64,000 nucleotides of DNA from Massospora cicadina (GCA_022478985.1 JAKSZP010007886.1:62001-126000), one strand, 5' to 3'. Shown: positions 1 through 12,100, numbered from the stretch's first letter. The notes: generated by a model from the letters alone, not told the origin. Translations and numbers: made by a program.

Positions 1-1351
1 ACAATTTGCATTAAAATCAACTCTGACATCATCAATAAAGATCTGTTAGGACCATAGCTCCTTCTTTTAAGTTGGACTAGGTCAAGCACCATTTCAGGAC
101 TAAAAAGGTCTCAATTCCTAGGGCCTTGCCACTTACCCAAAATGCTGACCTAAGAATACCCTAGGTGAGAGATAATTTTTGGGATTTGTTGTCTAATTTG
201 AGGGTTGGGTCCTTTGAAGGCTACATATTATTAGTCATAGATAGCTCCAGCAGAATCTCTTAGGGTCTCTATCTCCCTAAGACAAAAATTTTGATGGAAT
301 CAGCACCATCAAAGCAATATTATTCACACAAACGGGAAGTTATCTCTGTATTAAAACAGGAATAATATCTAATTGTATAACTATGCAAAACTTAAGGTAT
401 CTTTATTGATTAGAGGTTGGAGATATTTAAAGGTTTGTGGGAAGTTTGAATTGAGTAAATAAGACTTTGGTAGAAAATTGGGATCAAGTAAGTTTTAAGA
501 TTTCCTTATTGGTGTGGTGGAATGCTAAGCTCTTTGGCATACTCAGTCTTTCTTTATCAAGGTAATGGATTCAAGAGACCTTCAAATGGCAAGATCTTTT
601 TCAGATGAATCAGTGTTTTTTCAGCTAGATCATGAAAACAGAAAGGGTATGGAATTTAAATCTATCAATTAGGAGTTCATTGCCATTCTTAGTTTCTCTA
701 GATTTTGAAGCAGCAAAACTACATTGATCATGTCATAGATTATTTTTAAATTTTAAATTTCACCCTCATCAGCAAAAATCTCATTATTCTCAACAGATGG
801 GTAGCTGCTGCTCCTCCATGCCACCCATGTTTTCTCCAACACTTACTCTTAAAACTAATTCCACTGTAAATTCAGAATCTACAGAGTGTTACATGGAGAA
901 AATCAGATAACTCTGTGTAATTATGGGAAATTTCAGAAGATGAACTTAACTGGCACTATTTCCCATCCACAACAGGTGGTCCAATTAGGCGCCACCTTGA
1001 TTAAAATTTTGACACTTGGGGAACCCCCAGGTGAAAAAGCCAACTGATAAGTCAAATTTATGCAAAAAGTCTAAAGAAAAGGTCGGAAATGGTTATTGAA
1101 CCAGTCATAAAATTTAAATTAGGCAAAAAATGTAAAATTAAGAGCTTACCAAAACAGCTTGGGAATAATGCGGAATTTTGGCTGATGTTGTTAATATGGG
1201 AAATCAACTGAAAAGTCATTACTGACATTATTGAACCTAAATCAGTGTTAAAACCCAATTACCACAGCTTAGTAACCCCCTCCTTAGCACAACATAAAAT
1301 CCAGCACCCTATTAATTAGGTTTGTTAAGTAATTCAAATAACTAACTAACC

Positions 1352-1397
1352 AATAAACTTTGTGTTATTTTTTTAGTACTAATAAACTTTGTGTTAT
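1352..1397 (-). repeat. ultra-short retroposed tail (copy 1) with 17-bp target duplication
   Basis: A perfect 17-bp direct repeat (AATAAACTTTGTGTTAT at 1352-1368 and 1381-1397) flanks only 12 inserted bases. Read on the minus strand the insert is AGTACTAAAAAA, the same 3' end plus A-run found in the longer copies at 1994-2037 and 59386-59422. This is what an extremely 5'-truncated LINE-mobilised insertion would leave. Alone it could be a chance tandem duplication; the matching tail in three places makes retroposition the better reading. Confidence 0.6.
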
Positions 1398-1975
1398 GAT
1401 TTCTAAATTTTTACCTTTTTTATTTAAAAATAACAAAGATTGTACTTATTAAGAGTATTTGGGAAATGGCCACCAGGTAGTTCCATTTGAAGAAAAATAT
1501 ACTGTAAATCTTTGTTCAGCCTGACAACTATGGTAGCTTAAGCAATACTAGAAACAGATCATCCTCACTTACCTCTACAGGAAGCTCATAACCCCTCTTC
1601 TGCCAACCATAAATTACTCGCAAAGGTGTAGTGTCACTTTGCAGTTTGGAGCTTCTGGTAGTGGTGTTCAGATGCCAATCTTACAGTCCAGATTTTTCTT
1701 GACTCTCTATAGTCCTAAAAAAGATCTTAGTTTCTTTATAGAAATAAAGTTGCATCAGCAAGCAATCAAATTTTAATTAGTTGTCTTTATAAGTGACTAT
1801 GATAATTTAGATCTATAAGAAATTGCAATGAGCTTTGGTAAAGATAAGAAAGTTTTTAAAATCAGTCAAGCGTTGAAATTTATCATCACACATGGTGTAA
1901 AGAGAGAAATTTAGTTATCAAATTGATCCTGTTTAAAGATAAAGATATATGGTGAATTTATAAACATAATTTTTG

Positions 1976-2055
1976 GTTATAAACGATAATATTTTTTTAG
2001 TACTAGATGGTCCCAACCCAAGGGGGGATTCATCGATGTTATAAATGATAATATT
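1976..2055 (-). repeat. short retroposed element (copy 2) with 18-bp target duplication
   Basis: Direct repeats GTTATAAACGATAATATT (1976-1993) and GTTATAAATGATAATATT (2038-2055), 17 of 18 identical, flank a 44-bp insert at 1994-2037. On the minus strand the insert ends CCATCTAGTACTAAAAA, matching the tail at 59386-59422 including the GGGTTGGGACCATCTAGTAC stretch (A/G difference just outside it). Long target duplications, an A-run and variable 5' truncation fit target-primed reverse transcription of a SINE or LINE 3' end. The parent element is not in the window. Confidence 0.7.
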
Positions 2056-4390
2056 GCTTTGGTAAGACTTAAAATAATATCAATCTCTATCAAGTGCTAG
2101 TTAGAAGAAGAAAATATAAGTCTTGATCACAATGAAAGTATAAATGTAAAACTTATTTTATTTCCAAGTAAAGAGCAAGGTTATAAAATGTGGGCTAAAA
2201 GGCCTTTGCATAAAAGCATATATAACCTTATGACTTTTTATAGTCACAATTGACCTTCCCATTGTATTTAGCCTAAATTTACAGAGAATTTTTGTAGTTA
2301 TTAGAGCTTGAAAATTCTTTTTATTTAATAATCTTATATGTCTTTATAATTAAAATACAGTAAATAGAAATTATCTATAATTTTCGTGGTAATCCAGCCA
2401 GGTGATGACATTAACAAAGCATGAAAGAGCAAAACTAAACTAAAAATAAAGTAAAAAGATTCAAATGAGACAAACAGACCACTTTAACTGCCACAAAAAC
2501 TAGAATATTCTGACAAAGTATGAAGCAGTAAACTAATAGCCAACATGGAGGAGGGTTAAATGGGATCAGGAGGTTCTTTTTATCATATGTGGTATATAGA
2601 ATTCAGCATAAAGCTGAGAACATGGGCATAGGCGCATCTCTGAAATGGGGCCTGAGGTTGCATAGTGGGGCTTGTAACTTGATCTTTTTTATGAGGAGGG
2701 TGGTTATATATTCAGTAAGGGTTTTCTCAACTTCAAGTCAGGCTTTGAGGAGTGTGGCAAAAGTGACAATGTTTTTTGGGTAATGTGATAAGGGCCTAAC
2801 TTTACAACTTCTGAAACTTTTTGAACTACTTTTCTGGAAGCCTGTTAAAAGCGTATGTGTCATTTTTGTGGATGGCATTCATGGAGGTGAGGAAAACAGG
2901 AGGGGGAAGGCTTTTGGCCAGGAATATGAAGAGTTTACAATGGCCTGTTTGGAGGGGAATTACTCAGGGGAGGCACCTGACTTTTTTGTAATTTTGTGAT
3001 CATTTTGGAATGTATTGTAATTAATGCAGGGCGCATGGTTTTGAGTTGGGAATTGTTCTGCATATTCTGAACTTAGTACAATTGTAGGTCAGAAGCATAA
3101 ACTAAATCATGAACATCATTACCCAATTCATCAACTTCCTCCAAGCAATCCCAGGGAAATTGGTTGAAGATGATTGGGTTATCAGCATATGGTTGATCTA
3201 AGGTGGGTGGCTGGGTGGAGGTTTTGAATTTACTGTGGTCCAATCAAGCCCTTGATTATCTGTAGTAGAATAGGAGCCTTATTAAGAGGGCTCCTGATTG
3301 ATTGATGCCAAGGCATCTGCAGCTACCGCCTTGGGGGGAGGTGGATGGAGGATTGTGACCCAGTAAAGAAGGCGATGGATCAACATTGGGGTCATCATGA
3401 GAGGAGTCAGGTGTGTGGGCCACGGCTCAGGCAATATAGTGATAGCACCATTTTGTGTGGTCCAGTTTGAAATAGGTAGGGCATATGGTGCGCACCCCAT
3501 CCACTTAGCTCAGAAAGGATAGTCAGTGGCAGAAGGTAAAATGGTAAAAGGTGGTCAAGAGAGCAACCTTATTTTAAAATGTTTGAATTGGTGCAAAGGC
3601 ACAAGGTCCTGCAAGTTAGTTGAATCCATTGGGAGCCACAGATTTCAGGATGGGTTTGGATCCATATGCTGATAATATGAAGATCAGCTCCTAGTGCAAG
3701 ATTTTGGGAGGAGGTGGGGGAGGCCATGAACTGGACTACAAAGTTGTATCAGTAGGCAACCAAGTACAAGTAGTTGGGAGGGTGTGCCCTAAGATACCAG
3801 GTGAATGTTAGCTGCAATTTCAGTATCAGCTTCATGTGTGAGCTAAGATCAAGGTTTCCCTTTTATGGGTAGAAGTTGGTAGAGACGACAAGCTGCATAA
3901 CCGCTTGAGCTAATTTAATAATTAAATTATTATTTTATAAAGTGAGTTTCTTTTGTCAACCCAAAGACCGCATTTCATATTGCTCCAGGGGAGCACAAGG
4001 GGCTGCAAGACACTGCCTTGGAATGTACAAGATGGTGAGCTAAGTCCTTAGGCAGGAAAAAGCGACCAAAAGAGTTGTGGGGCTAGCAGAACTATATCAG
4101 TCACGTTTTAACAGTAGCCAAAAAAACACTAGGAGGTGGCAACCCACTACCCTGTGGGTGAAATCAGGCATTGAGCTCATTGGCAAAAGATGAACAGAGA
4201 GGGTTGATGAAAAGTGTAAATGTTTTACTATATTCAAACTAAGGTATGACAAAAACTAGGCGATTCAAAGGAGAGTAATTGTAAAAAGGATTATTTAAAT
4301 TATATCGTTGTAAGGCTTTTTATAGTGGCAAGAAGCCAGGTGGTGTCTACTTCCCCTTTTCAGGTAGAAAAGTTAATTCATCAAAGATTC

Positions 4391-5125
4391 TTTCAGACAA
4401 TTACAAGTCCAATGCTGCAATAAGGGTGTTTTAGGTTTCAATTTAGGTAACATCAGCCAAAAACCCTATTCAATTCTCGATGAAGCCCTGCATATTTGGG
4501 GTAATACAAATGCCCCTACTCCTTGGACAATTTTCCCTATGGTTAGTAGTAAGATTACGCCAAACTTGTAAAAATTGGGCGGAGTGGTTCCTTTGGCCCT
4601 CTCCATCCCCTTCTAATGTAGTTCAACCACCTTCGCCACAACCACCCCCTTTTATAGCCTTGGAGGGGGTCTCAACAGGTGTAAATAATTTCCATATGGT
4701 GAATGGGCTAAATTTTAAAAAGGTTGCCTTACGGATATATCCTACCTACAAATGTCCTTCCATTGGCCGTTTGTCCAAGCAATGCGAGTCTCAAGAGATT
4801 TGATAGGCCAAAAATATAATATTACCTAATCTGGCTTTTCCTAGACTAATATGAAATTCATGCCTCAATTCACTATGAGCATTGATAAGTTTAAATACTA
4901 AGCATCAATAACTTAAGCTGGTTTTCTTCTTAGCCCCTCAACTATAACTAACAAAATCTTATAAAATAAATCTTTATTTTTTAATTTAAAACATTAGTAT
5001 CTATTAAAAGTGATCAACAACCCCTAAATACTATCTTGCAGTAGAGAACCAACTCCTCCTTAAAATAATTGTTGGAATTTAGGTGCAAATCGCACCAGCG
5101 AGCACAACACCAGCCTAAAACAACA
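4391..5125 (+). repeat. element A 5' LTR
   Basis: Matches 10183-10915 throughout. The 3' copy starts TGTCGGACAATTACAAG and ends CCAACA; here the terminal G has decayed (TTTCAGACAATTACAAG). It contains the C-run/G-run inverted repeat with an embedded TATA-like core at 4644-4670. An apparent 107-codon frame at 4480-4803 lies wholly inside the LTR and is treated as incidental. Confidence 0.9.
4644..4670 (+). promoter_or_regulatory. candidate LTR core promoter: TATA-like site in a hairpin
   Basis: ACCCCCT (4644-4650) and AGGGGGT (4664-4670) form a perfect 7-bp inverted repeat around TTTATAGCC. The same arrangement recurs at 10434-10461 (A 3' LTR), 15759-15785 and 23961-23987 (B LTRs), with small changes. 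Position inside the LTR and conservation between two diverged members suggest the core promoter, but no start site can be proved from sequence. Confidence 0.4.
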
Positions 5126-5145
5126 ATTGGTGCTCACTACAAGGG
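5126..5145 (+). other. element A candidate primer-binding site
   Basis: Directly after the 5' LTR lies ATTGGTGCTCACTACAAGGG. Near-identical sequence follows the 5' LTRs of B (16255 on), I (61243 on) and, with a change, G (44198 on). I cannot match its complement to a specific tRNA 3' end from memory. GTGCTC is complementary to GAGCAC about 20 bp inside the LTR end, leaving self-priming as an alternative. Confidence 0.6.
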
Positions 5146-5173
5146 GTAGCACACCACAAATCACTATTAAAAG

Positions 5174-6480
5174 ATGGAGGGTGTTGGGGTGATTAACCCT
5201 CACAACCTCCCTGCAGATTCTGATCCCCAGCTAGATGCTTTACTCCAACAGCTAGCCAGTGCACTGTCTCAGCTTAAAACTCTCCAAAATTAGCGCGTTT
5301 GCCAACCTCTCACGAGGATGCCCCAATTATCTCCAAGCCCCCATTCAGAGACAAATTTACCCCAGGTGAGGGTAGCATCGCTTTGTTCATCTTTGTCTAT
5401 GAGGCAGTTACGGATGGGACTACCAATTCCCAAAAACTAAAGAAAATCCTACCATGCATCAGCCGCTCCGCCCAAGAGGTGATGGTACCTTATATGGCCA
5501 CCCTTAAAACTTGATCAGAGGTAAAAACGCGCTCATTGAGGAAATTGGATCCACGCAGAACTTTTGTAGGAAAAAACAGGCGTATATGTGCCTAATCCTC
5601 CTGGACGGGAATAAAGTGTTAACTTCGTTGACCATTTTACAATGCAGCACAGCCTCACCTGCTCGTTAAAAAGCTACCTCTTGATGACGCTGTTGCTGCC
5701 ATCCTAACTGGTTTAGATTCTCACCCCTCTTTAGCACGGCATATCATCTCTGTCAAGCGCCATTTTAGGAGTGTCCACGACGTAAAAGAGGCTCTATTAG
5801 AGGTTGTAGATTTTCATAACGCTGAGACTGCTCAAGGGGATGATTTGCACTCTCAAGTATTAACTATTGAGGAACTCCCAGCCATATACCAACAGAGGGA
5901 GTCCATGATAACCATCCAAAATATGTTCCTGCGGTGCAACTCAAACCTGATATTCCCCCTCCACATGATTTTAGCCCAAGGGCTCCATCTACAACTGGGA
6001 AGAGGTCCTATCCATCAATTGCGCCAAAAGGGTGCCCTGTATATTCAATTGACACTGTGTCTTGTGTCACAACCTCTCCTGAGAGGCTTCCTGCCGCAGC
6101 TAAGTTGTCACGCCTCTCTGATACGCAATCTGTATCCCCTCCCGCCTTCTTCAACTTGAAACCTGCCTCTATAGGGCAACCCAAACCAGCTAACAAAAAT
6201 CTTATGCCAAAGGCCGTTAAAGCTAAAACACTTGCTCCCATGATCAAAGCGATAGTAGACCTTCCACCAGTAATCCCCTGCCCTAAGGAAGTGCCAGCAA
6301 ACCAAGGGTGTCAACTAATGATCACTGATCTGCCAAAGTTTACCCTCTCACCTAATGCCCTTTTAGGTGCTTAGAAAACCCCTCGGATAATGAATCTGGA
6401 GGAGGTGGTGAAAACGCGGGCTATTATGTCCTAGGGAGCTATAATGGAAGTTCAGATACTGGATAGTTTGAGGCCTGAAA
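5174..6480 (+). pseudogene. gag: element A gag (broken)
   Basis: Capsid-type gag region of the A/B/I family. The likely start is ATG 5174. A stop (TAG at about 5292) replaces a CAG that is intact in element I, after which the recognisable core resumes in another frame: FRDKFTPGEGSIALFIFVYE (5341-5400) and PLDDAVAAILTGL (about 5670-5715). The same blocks are in order in B (16470 on) and I (61390 on), which is how the region is identified. A proline/lysine-rich stretch follows to about 6370. No CCHC knuckle is obvious. At least four frame changes and several stops make it non-functional. Confidence 0.75.
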
Positions 6481-6689
6481 GAATATATATGGCTATGATA
6501 CCACAACGAACCTATCTCCAACTGTTGTTGAGGTGTTCAAAAGTGATTGATACCACCTGTGATTCTGATCAGCTTGTTGGTACAGTGATCAGATCTACCC
6601 AGAAGGGTCATACCATTTAATTTATTAAAGATAAATACCCTGCGATGGCTCAAACCTTGCCTCCTCTCTCCTTTTGAAGGATGTTCTTG

Positions 6690-7090
6690 CCCTCCCCTGC
6701 TTTTGGTAGCACTATAACCAAGGTAGAGGTTGTCATCAATAAGGTTTGAGTTCTAGCCATCCTTGATACGGGAGCTTCAGTAAACGTAGTCTTAAAGCTC
6801 ATCCATAAAATTAAGTTGGCGCCTGACCTGGACTATTCCCACAAGTTTGAAACTGCGAGGCCCAACAACACGCAAGCTATTGAAGCCTACTCTTTTATAC
6901 CCATACATATTAGGAAGCTCCTCCTGTCTGCACCACTGTAGCATTGGAAAATAATACATATGACTTGCTCATTGGCAAGCAATTAATGATTGAGTATGGT
7001 CAGATTATCAACATGAAACAGTGATTTCTCTTCCTTCTAGATTACAAAGTTCCCCTAGTCTTTACCAACGAAGAGCCTAAGAAGTAAGAA
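6690..7090 (+). pseudogene. element A aspartic protease (broken)
   Basis: Retroviral-type aspartic protease domain. The catalytic triplet is intact in LAILDTGASVNVV (about 6753-6792), followed by the family's second conserved block (YDLLIGKQLM, about 6958-6988, frame-shifted relative to the first). Matching domains are in B (DTV in place of DTG) and I (DTG). Stops and a frameshift separate the blocks. In a live element the protease would process the Gag-Pol polyprotein. Confidence 0.75.
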
Positions 7091-7496
7091 TACATATACG
7101 TAGTTGAGTACCCTTCTTACGCCCTCACTTTTACTTATACCACGTCGAGCAGATGCACAAAAAAAAGCTTCCTGAATCCATGGATGCTGCAGAGGGCCTT
7201 CCATTGTATGCGTCAAAGGAGGTAGTAGTCAAAGCGGGTGAACAAAAGGTGATAGACACTAAGTTTACTATGCAAATTTCCCACAACTTCCTACTTCATT
7301 TAACAAGCATTCTTGAATAAATCCTTTGGAACCTCGGGTGTTGCCAGGTATCCTAGACCCTGCCTACCCACGGCCCATCAATCTTCTGTTGTGAAAGCTA
7401 ACTAAAGCGGATATGGTTATAAAGAAGCATCAGGAGGTTGGAAAAGCCCTGCTAATTCCAATTTAGTACATCTGACAAGTCCATTATATTGGGTCT

Positions 7497-8480
7497 ATGT
7501 TAGATCTGGGACTACCTATGGAGCAATTAATATGCGCTTTGCCTCACGTTCAAATTTCTAGGGAACTAAGCCCCACCAAGTTGAATAAAGTTTATTCTCT
7601 ACTGGAGTCTTATAGCGAAATCTTCTCCAAGTCTAATACTGATTATAAACATATGAAGGGTTGTACTCATACCATTGATGTTGGTGATTCTTGGCCTATT
7701 CATACCAAGCCTTATTTAAATTAAGGTTGAGGAGATCCAAATGAGTATGGAGCTTAAACAGTTGCTGAATTCGGGGCTGCTGGTGCCTCCTTAAAGCCCT
7801 TTGGTCGTCCCCTCTTCTGCTGATAAAGAAGAGAAAATGGAGCTCATCAGGTAGTTATGGACTACTGCATATTGAACAACCTCACAAAGAAGGATAGCTA
7901 TCCTATCCCCCACATTAGTGACGCCCTAGACTAACTCTCTGGCTCTAAAATCTTTTCCGCCATGGACTTGCTAGCAGTTATTGGCAAACGAAACTTTCCT
8001 CAAGACCAGTAGAAATGTGCTATTGTTTGCAGTGAGGGTCTCTTCCAACCTACCCAACTACCACAAGGGTTGTGCAACTCGCCTGCCACTTTCCAGCAAG
8101 TAATGGGTCATAACTTGCAGGACCTTAAATTAAGCTGCGTCTTCGTCTACCTTGATGATATCACGGTGTTTTCCAAGACCTTTAATGAGCATCTTATCCA
8201 CTTGAAAGAACTGTTCCAACGCATGCAGGCTTCTAACGTTAAATTGAAGCCATCAAAATGTACGTTCTTCCAGAAAAAGATAAATTTCCTTGGACACGCC
8301 ATCTCTCAAGGTGGGATTCAACCTTTATAGAATAAGGTTGCAGCTATATCTAATATGCTGGCGCATAAAACCCTCCACAACATCCGGGTACTCTTGGGCA
8401 TGATGGGGTATTATTTTGGTTCATCTCAAAATTCGCCCAGCTCAGTGAGCCACTCGTCCGCCACTAGATTAAGAACACTC
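7497..8480 (+). pseudogene. element A reverse transcriptase (broken)
   Basis: Starts with the pre-RT linker (7497-7724), runs through a stop-ridden palm entry (about 7730-8040) into the clean segment 8070-8330 with CNSPATFQQVMG and the catalytic motif VYLDDITVFSK (YLDD at 8148-8159), then KPSKCTFFQKKINFLGH, the usual Ty3/gypsy thumb wording. A TAG at about 8328 and later indels break it. The two catalytic aspartates are retained, unlike in B, C, D and G. Confidence 0.88.
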
Positions 8481-8489
8481 CTTTTCATT

Positions 8490-8960
8490 GAGGTGCGGAA
8501 CAAAAAGCCGCATTCAAGACCTTGTTGACCTTATTGCAAAAAAGGCCAATCCTCCGCCACCCTGACTATGGCAAGCACTTTATGCTGTTCACAGATGCCT
8601 AGGATTACGCCGTTGGAGCTATCTTGGCTCATCTGGATGAGCATGGGGTCTATCATCCTGTTTCATACTACATCAAGATGCTCTCAAAAGCTGAACGCAA
8701 CTACAGCGTCACTAAGAATGAGTGCCTAGCTGTCCTGCTCGCTGTGAAGAACTACCACCCCTTCTTATATAGGACTTCCTTCAAAGTAGTTATCAACCAC
8801 ATATCCTTAAAGTGGTTGCAGAATATGAAGGACCCTTTGGTACGGTTGACTGACTAATCTTTCAAGCTCCAGCATTATGACATAGAAATTGAGCATCAGG
8901 AAGGAACTAGCCATATGAATGCTGATGGGGTGACGCGGCTGCCTGCCCTTCATTTAGATA
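8490..8960 (+). pseudogene. element A RNase H (broken)
   Basis: RNase H domain continuous with reverse transcriptase: FTDA at about 8590 (first catalytic aspartate), then HLDEHGVYHPVSYYIKMLS, a KNECLAVLLAVKN helix (glutamate-containing) and the end LQHYDIEIEHQEG leading to MNADGVTRLP. A stop follows FTDA, and another replaces the family's tryptophan-containing RWALKLQHYD entry seen in B. Confidence 0.85.
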
Positions 8961-8964
8961 ATAG

Positions 8965-10165
8965 TGAAGCTGAGAGGTTACATGACCTCCTGATGACTCC
9001 TGATGCATGGGGGATGAGGATGAACCTGTACAAAAAGATGCTAGCTCAGAGCTCCCGCAATACCCAGTTGGAAAGTGGGAATCTATACAAGAAAGTAGGG
9101 GCAAACTTGTTGCCCTATCTCCGGCCATCAGAGAGAGTACATATTATCTTGGAGTTTCATTCTATTATAGGTTATAGCGGAGTAAGAAAACCTATGAGTG
9201 GGTAAAAGATCGCTATTACTTGGAGGGCATCAGGAGGTTATAACTGAGGTCCCAGACGCTTGTCTGACATGCAAAAAGCAATCCAGCTTAAGACCCAGTA
9301 TCAATACCAACCCACTACGCCTTAACAACCTTTCCACACCATAAGTTTAGAAGTGGTTGGACCTCTACCCCATACTACTGGGGAATTAATATATCTTGGT
9401 CGGAATTTATCATTTCACAAAAGTGGGTTGAAGCTGTGCTCTCCCTGCTCAAACGACCAAGGCCACATCCACTTTCCTCCATCAGAATATTTTTGCTCAA
9501 CATGGTTGCTCCCAGGTTCTTCTCTGTGATAATGGGAAAGACTTCGCCCTAGAGTGGTGAAGATTATTGCTACCTTCATGGGCACGCAACAGCTCTTTTC
9601 AGCCTTATAACCCCTCGACCAATGGTACTGTGGAGAGAGCAAATGAGACCCTGATTTTTATATTACAAAAAATGGCCATATCAGACCCCCTTCACTGTGA
9701 TCAGTACTTACCAAGTGCCATCATGGCCTACCATATCAGTTACCATAGAATCCTTACAATATCTCCTTTCTGTGTGTTTCATGGACGGAAACCTGGGGTG
9801 CCAGCATTATTATCCAAAGACATCTTCACTAATTGGACTGACCCGGAGCAAGCCATGGTGAAGTTAGTTCAGCACATCATTCAGTTACAATCAGAGGTTA
9901 ATATTAATATTAAAAAAACTGTCTCAAAAGAGGGTCAAGCCACTAATGAGCTCCGGCCCCATCCTCCCTCCTTCCAAGTATCTGACTTGGAGCTTTACTA
10001 CCACAATTGTATCACCTCTAGAAGGGAGAAACACGTGTCTATTTTGGGAAGGACCTTTTATAGTCATTTACAAGTGAGGAAAGGAGTACTCCATTTAATC
10101 TCTTGCTACTGAAGTCACTTTAACTGAGTCCATGACCAGTTCTTGCAGCCTTATACTCCTCTAAC
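8965..10165 (+). pseudogene. element A integrase (broken)
   Basis: The integrase N-terminal zinc-binding and linker region spans about 9040-9300, with a core around 9340-9560 broken by stops, then an open stretch 9567-10112 holding NGTVERANETL (the E of the DDE triad) and the C-terminal module that ends VHDQFLQPYTPL just before the polypurine tract. The end resembles B and I. No chromodomain follows. Confidence 0.85.
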
Positions 10166-10170
10166 ACTCT

Positions 10171-10182
10171 TGAAGGGGTGAT
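10171..10182 (+). other. element A polypurine tract
   Basis: TTGAAGGGGTGA abuts the first base of the 3' LTR. Position and purine content fit a plus-strand primer; equivalent tracts precede the 3' LTRs of B, C, G and I. Confidence 0.75.
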
Positions 10183-10915
10183 GTCGGACAATTACAAGTC
10201 TGATACTGCAATACGAGTGTTTTGTGTTGATTTAGGTAACTTTTGTCAAAAAACCCTGGTCAGTACTTGTTGGAACCCTTAAAACTGGGGTAATACAATT
10301 GCCTCATTCCTCAGCTGGTTTTCCCTATGGCTAAAAGTAAGGTTACGCCAAAAATTCGGCAAAGTTGGGAAATTGGTTCTGAGGGTCCTCTCCATCCCCC
10401 TTTTAACGTAGTTCAATCATCTACACCACAACCACCCCCTTTTTATAGCCTTGGAGGGGGTCTCAACAAGTGTAAATATTTTCCCATCTGGTGATTAGCT
10501 TGTATATAAAAACGTTGCCTCACAGATATATCATACCTACAACTAACCTCTCAAGGGCCGTTCAATTAAGCAATGTGAGTCTTAAGAGATTTTTATGCCA
10601 AAACCTAATATTACCTAATCTGGATATTCCTAGCCTAATACAAAATCGTGTTTCAATTCACTTTGAGCCTTAATAAGTTTAAATACTAATCATTCATATC
10701 TCAAGAGAGTTCACTTTTTGACCCCTCGACTATTACTTTTAAATCACATAAAATCAATCTTTTTCTTAATTTTAAGTTTTAGTATTTTATTAAAAGTGGT
10801 CGATAAACCCCTTAAATATTATCCCACAGTGGATAACGAACTTCTCATGAAAATAATTGTTGAAATTAAGGTGCAAAACGCACCAGCAAGCACAACACCA
10901 GCCTAAAATCCAACA
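10183..10915 (+). repeat. element A 3' LTR
   Basis: A 733-bp copy of 4391-5125 beginning TGTCGGACAATT and ending CCAACA, better preserved at its ends than the 5' copy. The embedded inverted repeat with TATA-like core is at 10434-10461. Visible substitutions and indels between the copies indicate an old insertion. Confidence 0.92.
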
Positions 10916-10999
10916 GTTTCTATATTTGCACCTACTCTAATCCCCCCACCTGCCTAGTAATTGATATGTTGACAAAATTAAGCTCCTGTGTAGAAATAT

Positions 11000-11500
11000 T
11001 GTTATGCCCTCCCTAACATTTGCAGGCTTTGCCCGCTGAGGCTTATGACTGAAACAAATTTCTGCTGGCAACCCCCCATCCCCAACTACAATGTCACAAA
11101 TTAGGAGGTCCCAATTTACCATTGCCAATGTGACATTTGCCTAACAAATTAAATTCAAATTGAGTTTTGGATTTAATTGGATTTAGATTTTGGATTCTCA
11201 ACTCCACCCATATTAGCAAATACATTAAAACTCACCCTTCTCAGTAATTTCCTCCATGTTCATCAACTCTTGAAATTAACTGTATGAGGTTAACCTAATT
11301 TCGTCATTTATATCTCACTTTCTATTTATCCCTTAAATGCATTTAACTGATTTGATTGCCGCATGCCATGAATCTGCGTTGGATGCCTCCTATGCTGATC
11401 CCTCCTATGTACAGCTGGCTTTAATGAACTCCACCGATGTTTTTGTTCACCACGCAGCTTAATCAACCAAACACATCTTACATCATTAACACCAAGATAT
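11000..11500 (+). repeat. element C 5' LTR (right end approximate)
   Basis: Matches 15457-15505 plus 29762-30165: shared blocks include ACATTTGCAG, CAATGTCACAAAT, TTAACCTAATTT and GCTGGCT. The right boundary is uncertain because similarity extends into sequence that could also be read as the start of gag. Confidence 0.6.
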
Positions 11501-11539
11501 GCTTGGGGTTCAGTTAAAGACCTACTCGAAACAGTAAAC

Positions 11540-12100
11540 AAACTGACGCCCACAAGAATCTCTCCATTGGTTCATGGTTGATGAGAGATGTACTTGGCTG
11601 GTTCACACAAGCCTTGAAAGGTGAGGAATTGTGTTTGAACTATAACACATTGAAGGAGCGCTTATTGGAAGCCACTTCACTTAAAGGGTCCCAAATTCAG
11701 GCCCTAATAAAGTTAGTGTTGCTATCCCAGGGAGCCAACAACATGTAAGATTACATGCAGCGTTTTCTCTCCCTGGTGGAAGCAATTTGGATCAATAATG
11801 AGCTTGCTTCTTTGTATTTTTAACATAACCTTAACAAACACATTAAACCTCTCATGCATAACTACCCCTTGTCTCTTCCACTCCCTCAAGTGTTGGAGAT
11901 GGATAGAGACTTGTATGATGACAAGCCTTAACTCATCGCCCCATTGGGCCACCCTTCCCTAAGAATTGACTGATCACCTCACTTAAACATCAGCTCATAA
12001 GAGTACAAGCGCCATGTCAATGAGCAGCTCTATTTCCTCTGCCACACTGCTAGTCACTTGTCCTGAAATTGCCCATGGAAGGCACCCGCTCAGACACCAT
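11540..12100 (+). pseudogene. gag: element C gag (broken)
   Basis: Reads as a Ty3/gypsy capsid: the block LGWFTQALKGEELCLNYNTL (about 11592-11651), then a middle block with GSQIQALIKLVLLSQGA, and LPLPQVLEMDRDLYDDKP near 11877-11930. A degenerate zinc knuckle follows at about 12030-12072, where the first cysteine is missing and one codon is a stop. Frameshifts and stops are frequent. Confidence 0.65.

Larger units (their letters stand above)
1..4385. other. unassigned repeat-derived DNA, no gene recognised
   Basis: I see no coding region with recognisable family motifs here. The longest open frames are under 80 codons and do not resemble known proteins. About 2500-3500 is less AT-rich than its surroundings; read on the minus strand it gives a short zinc-knuckle-like string near 3440-3480 (ICPTYFKLDHTKWC), which could be the relic of a LINE ORF1 or gag, but spacing and the second cysteine are off. 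The only well-supported structures are the two short retroposed tails listed separately. Confidence 0.5.
4391..10915 (+). mobile_element. element A: complete, decayed Ty3/gypsy LTR retrotransposon
   Basis: Two direct LTRs of about 735 bp bracket a 5.06-kb internal region reading gag, protease, reverse transcriptase, RNase H, integrase in the Ty3/gypsy order. The flanks carry an imperfect 5-bp target duplication (GATTC 4386-4390, GTTTC 10916-10920). A priming site follows the 5' LTR and a polypurine tract precedes the 3' LTR. Internal frames contain many stops and indels, so the copy is dead, although the YLDD catalytic motif of reverse transcriptase survives. No chromodomain is visible. It is the same family as elements B and I. 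It sits 84 bp upstream of element C. Confidence 0.93.

Noticed and set aside
3440..3480. Zinc-knuckle-like string on the minus strand
   Set aside because: The second cysteine is absent and the His-Cys spacing is one residue short; too weak to call a LINE or gag relic.
4480..4803. 107-codon plus-strand open frame
   Set aside because: It lies wholly inside the element A 5' LTR, over the promoter-like block, and has no homologue in the other LTRs.
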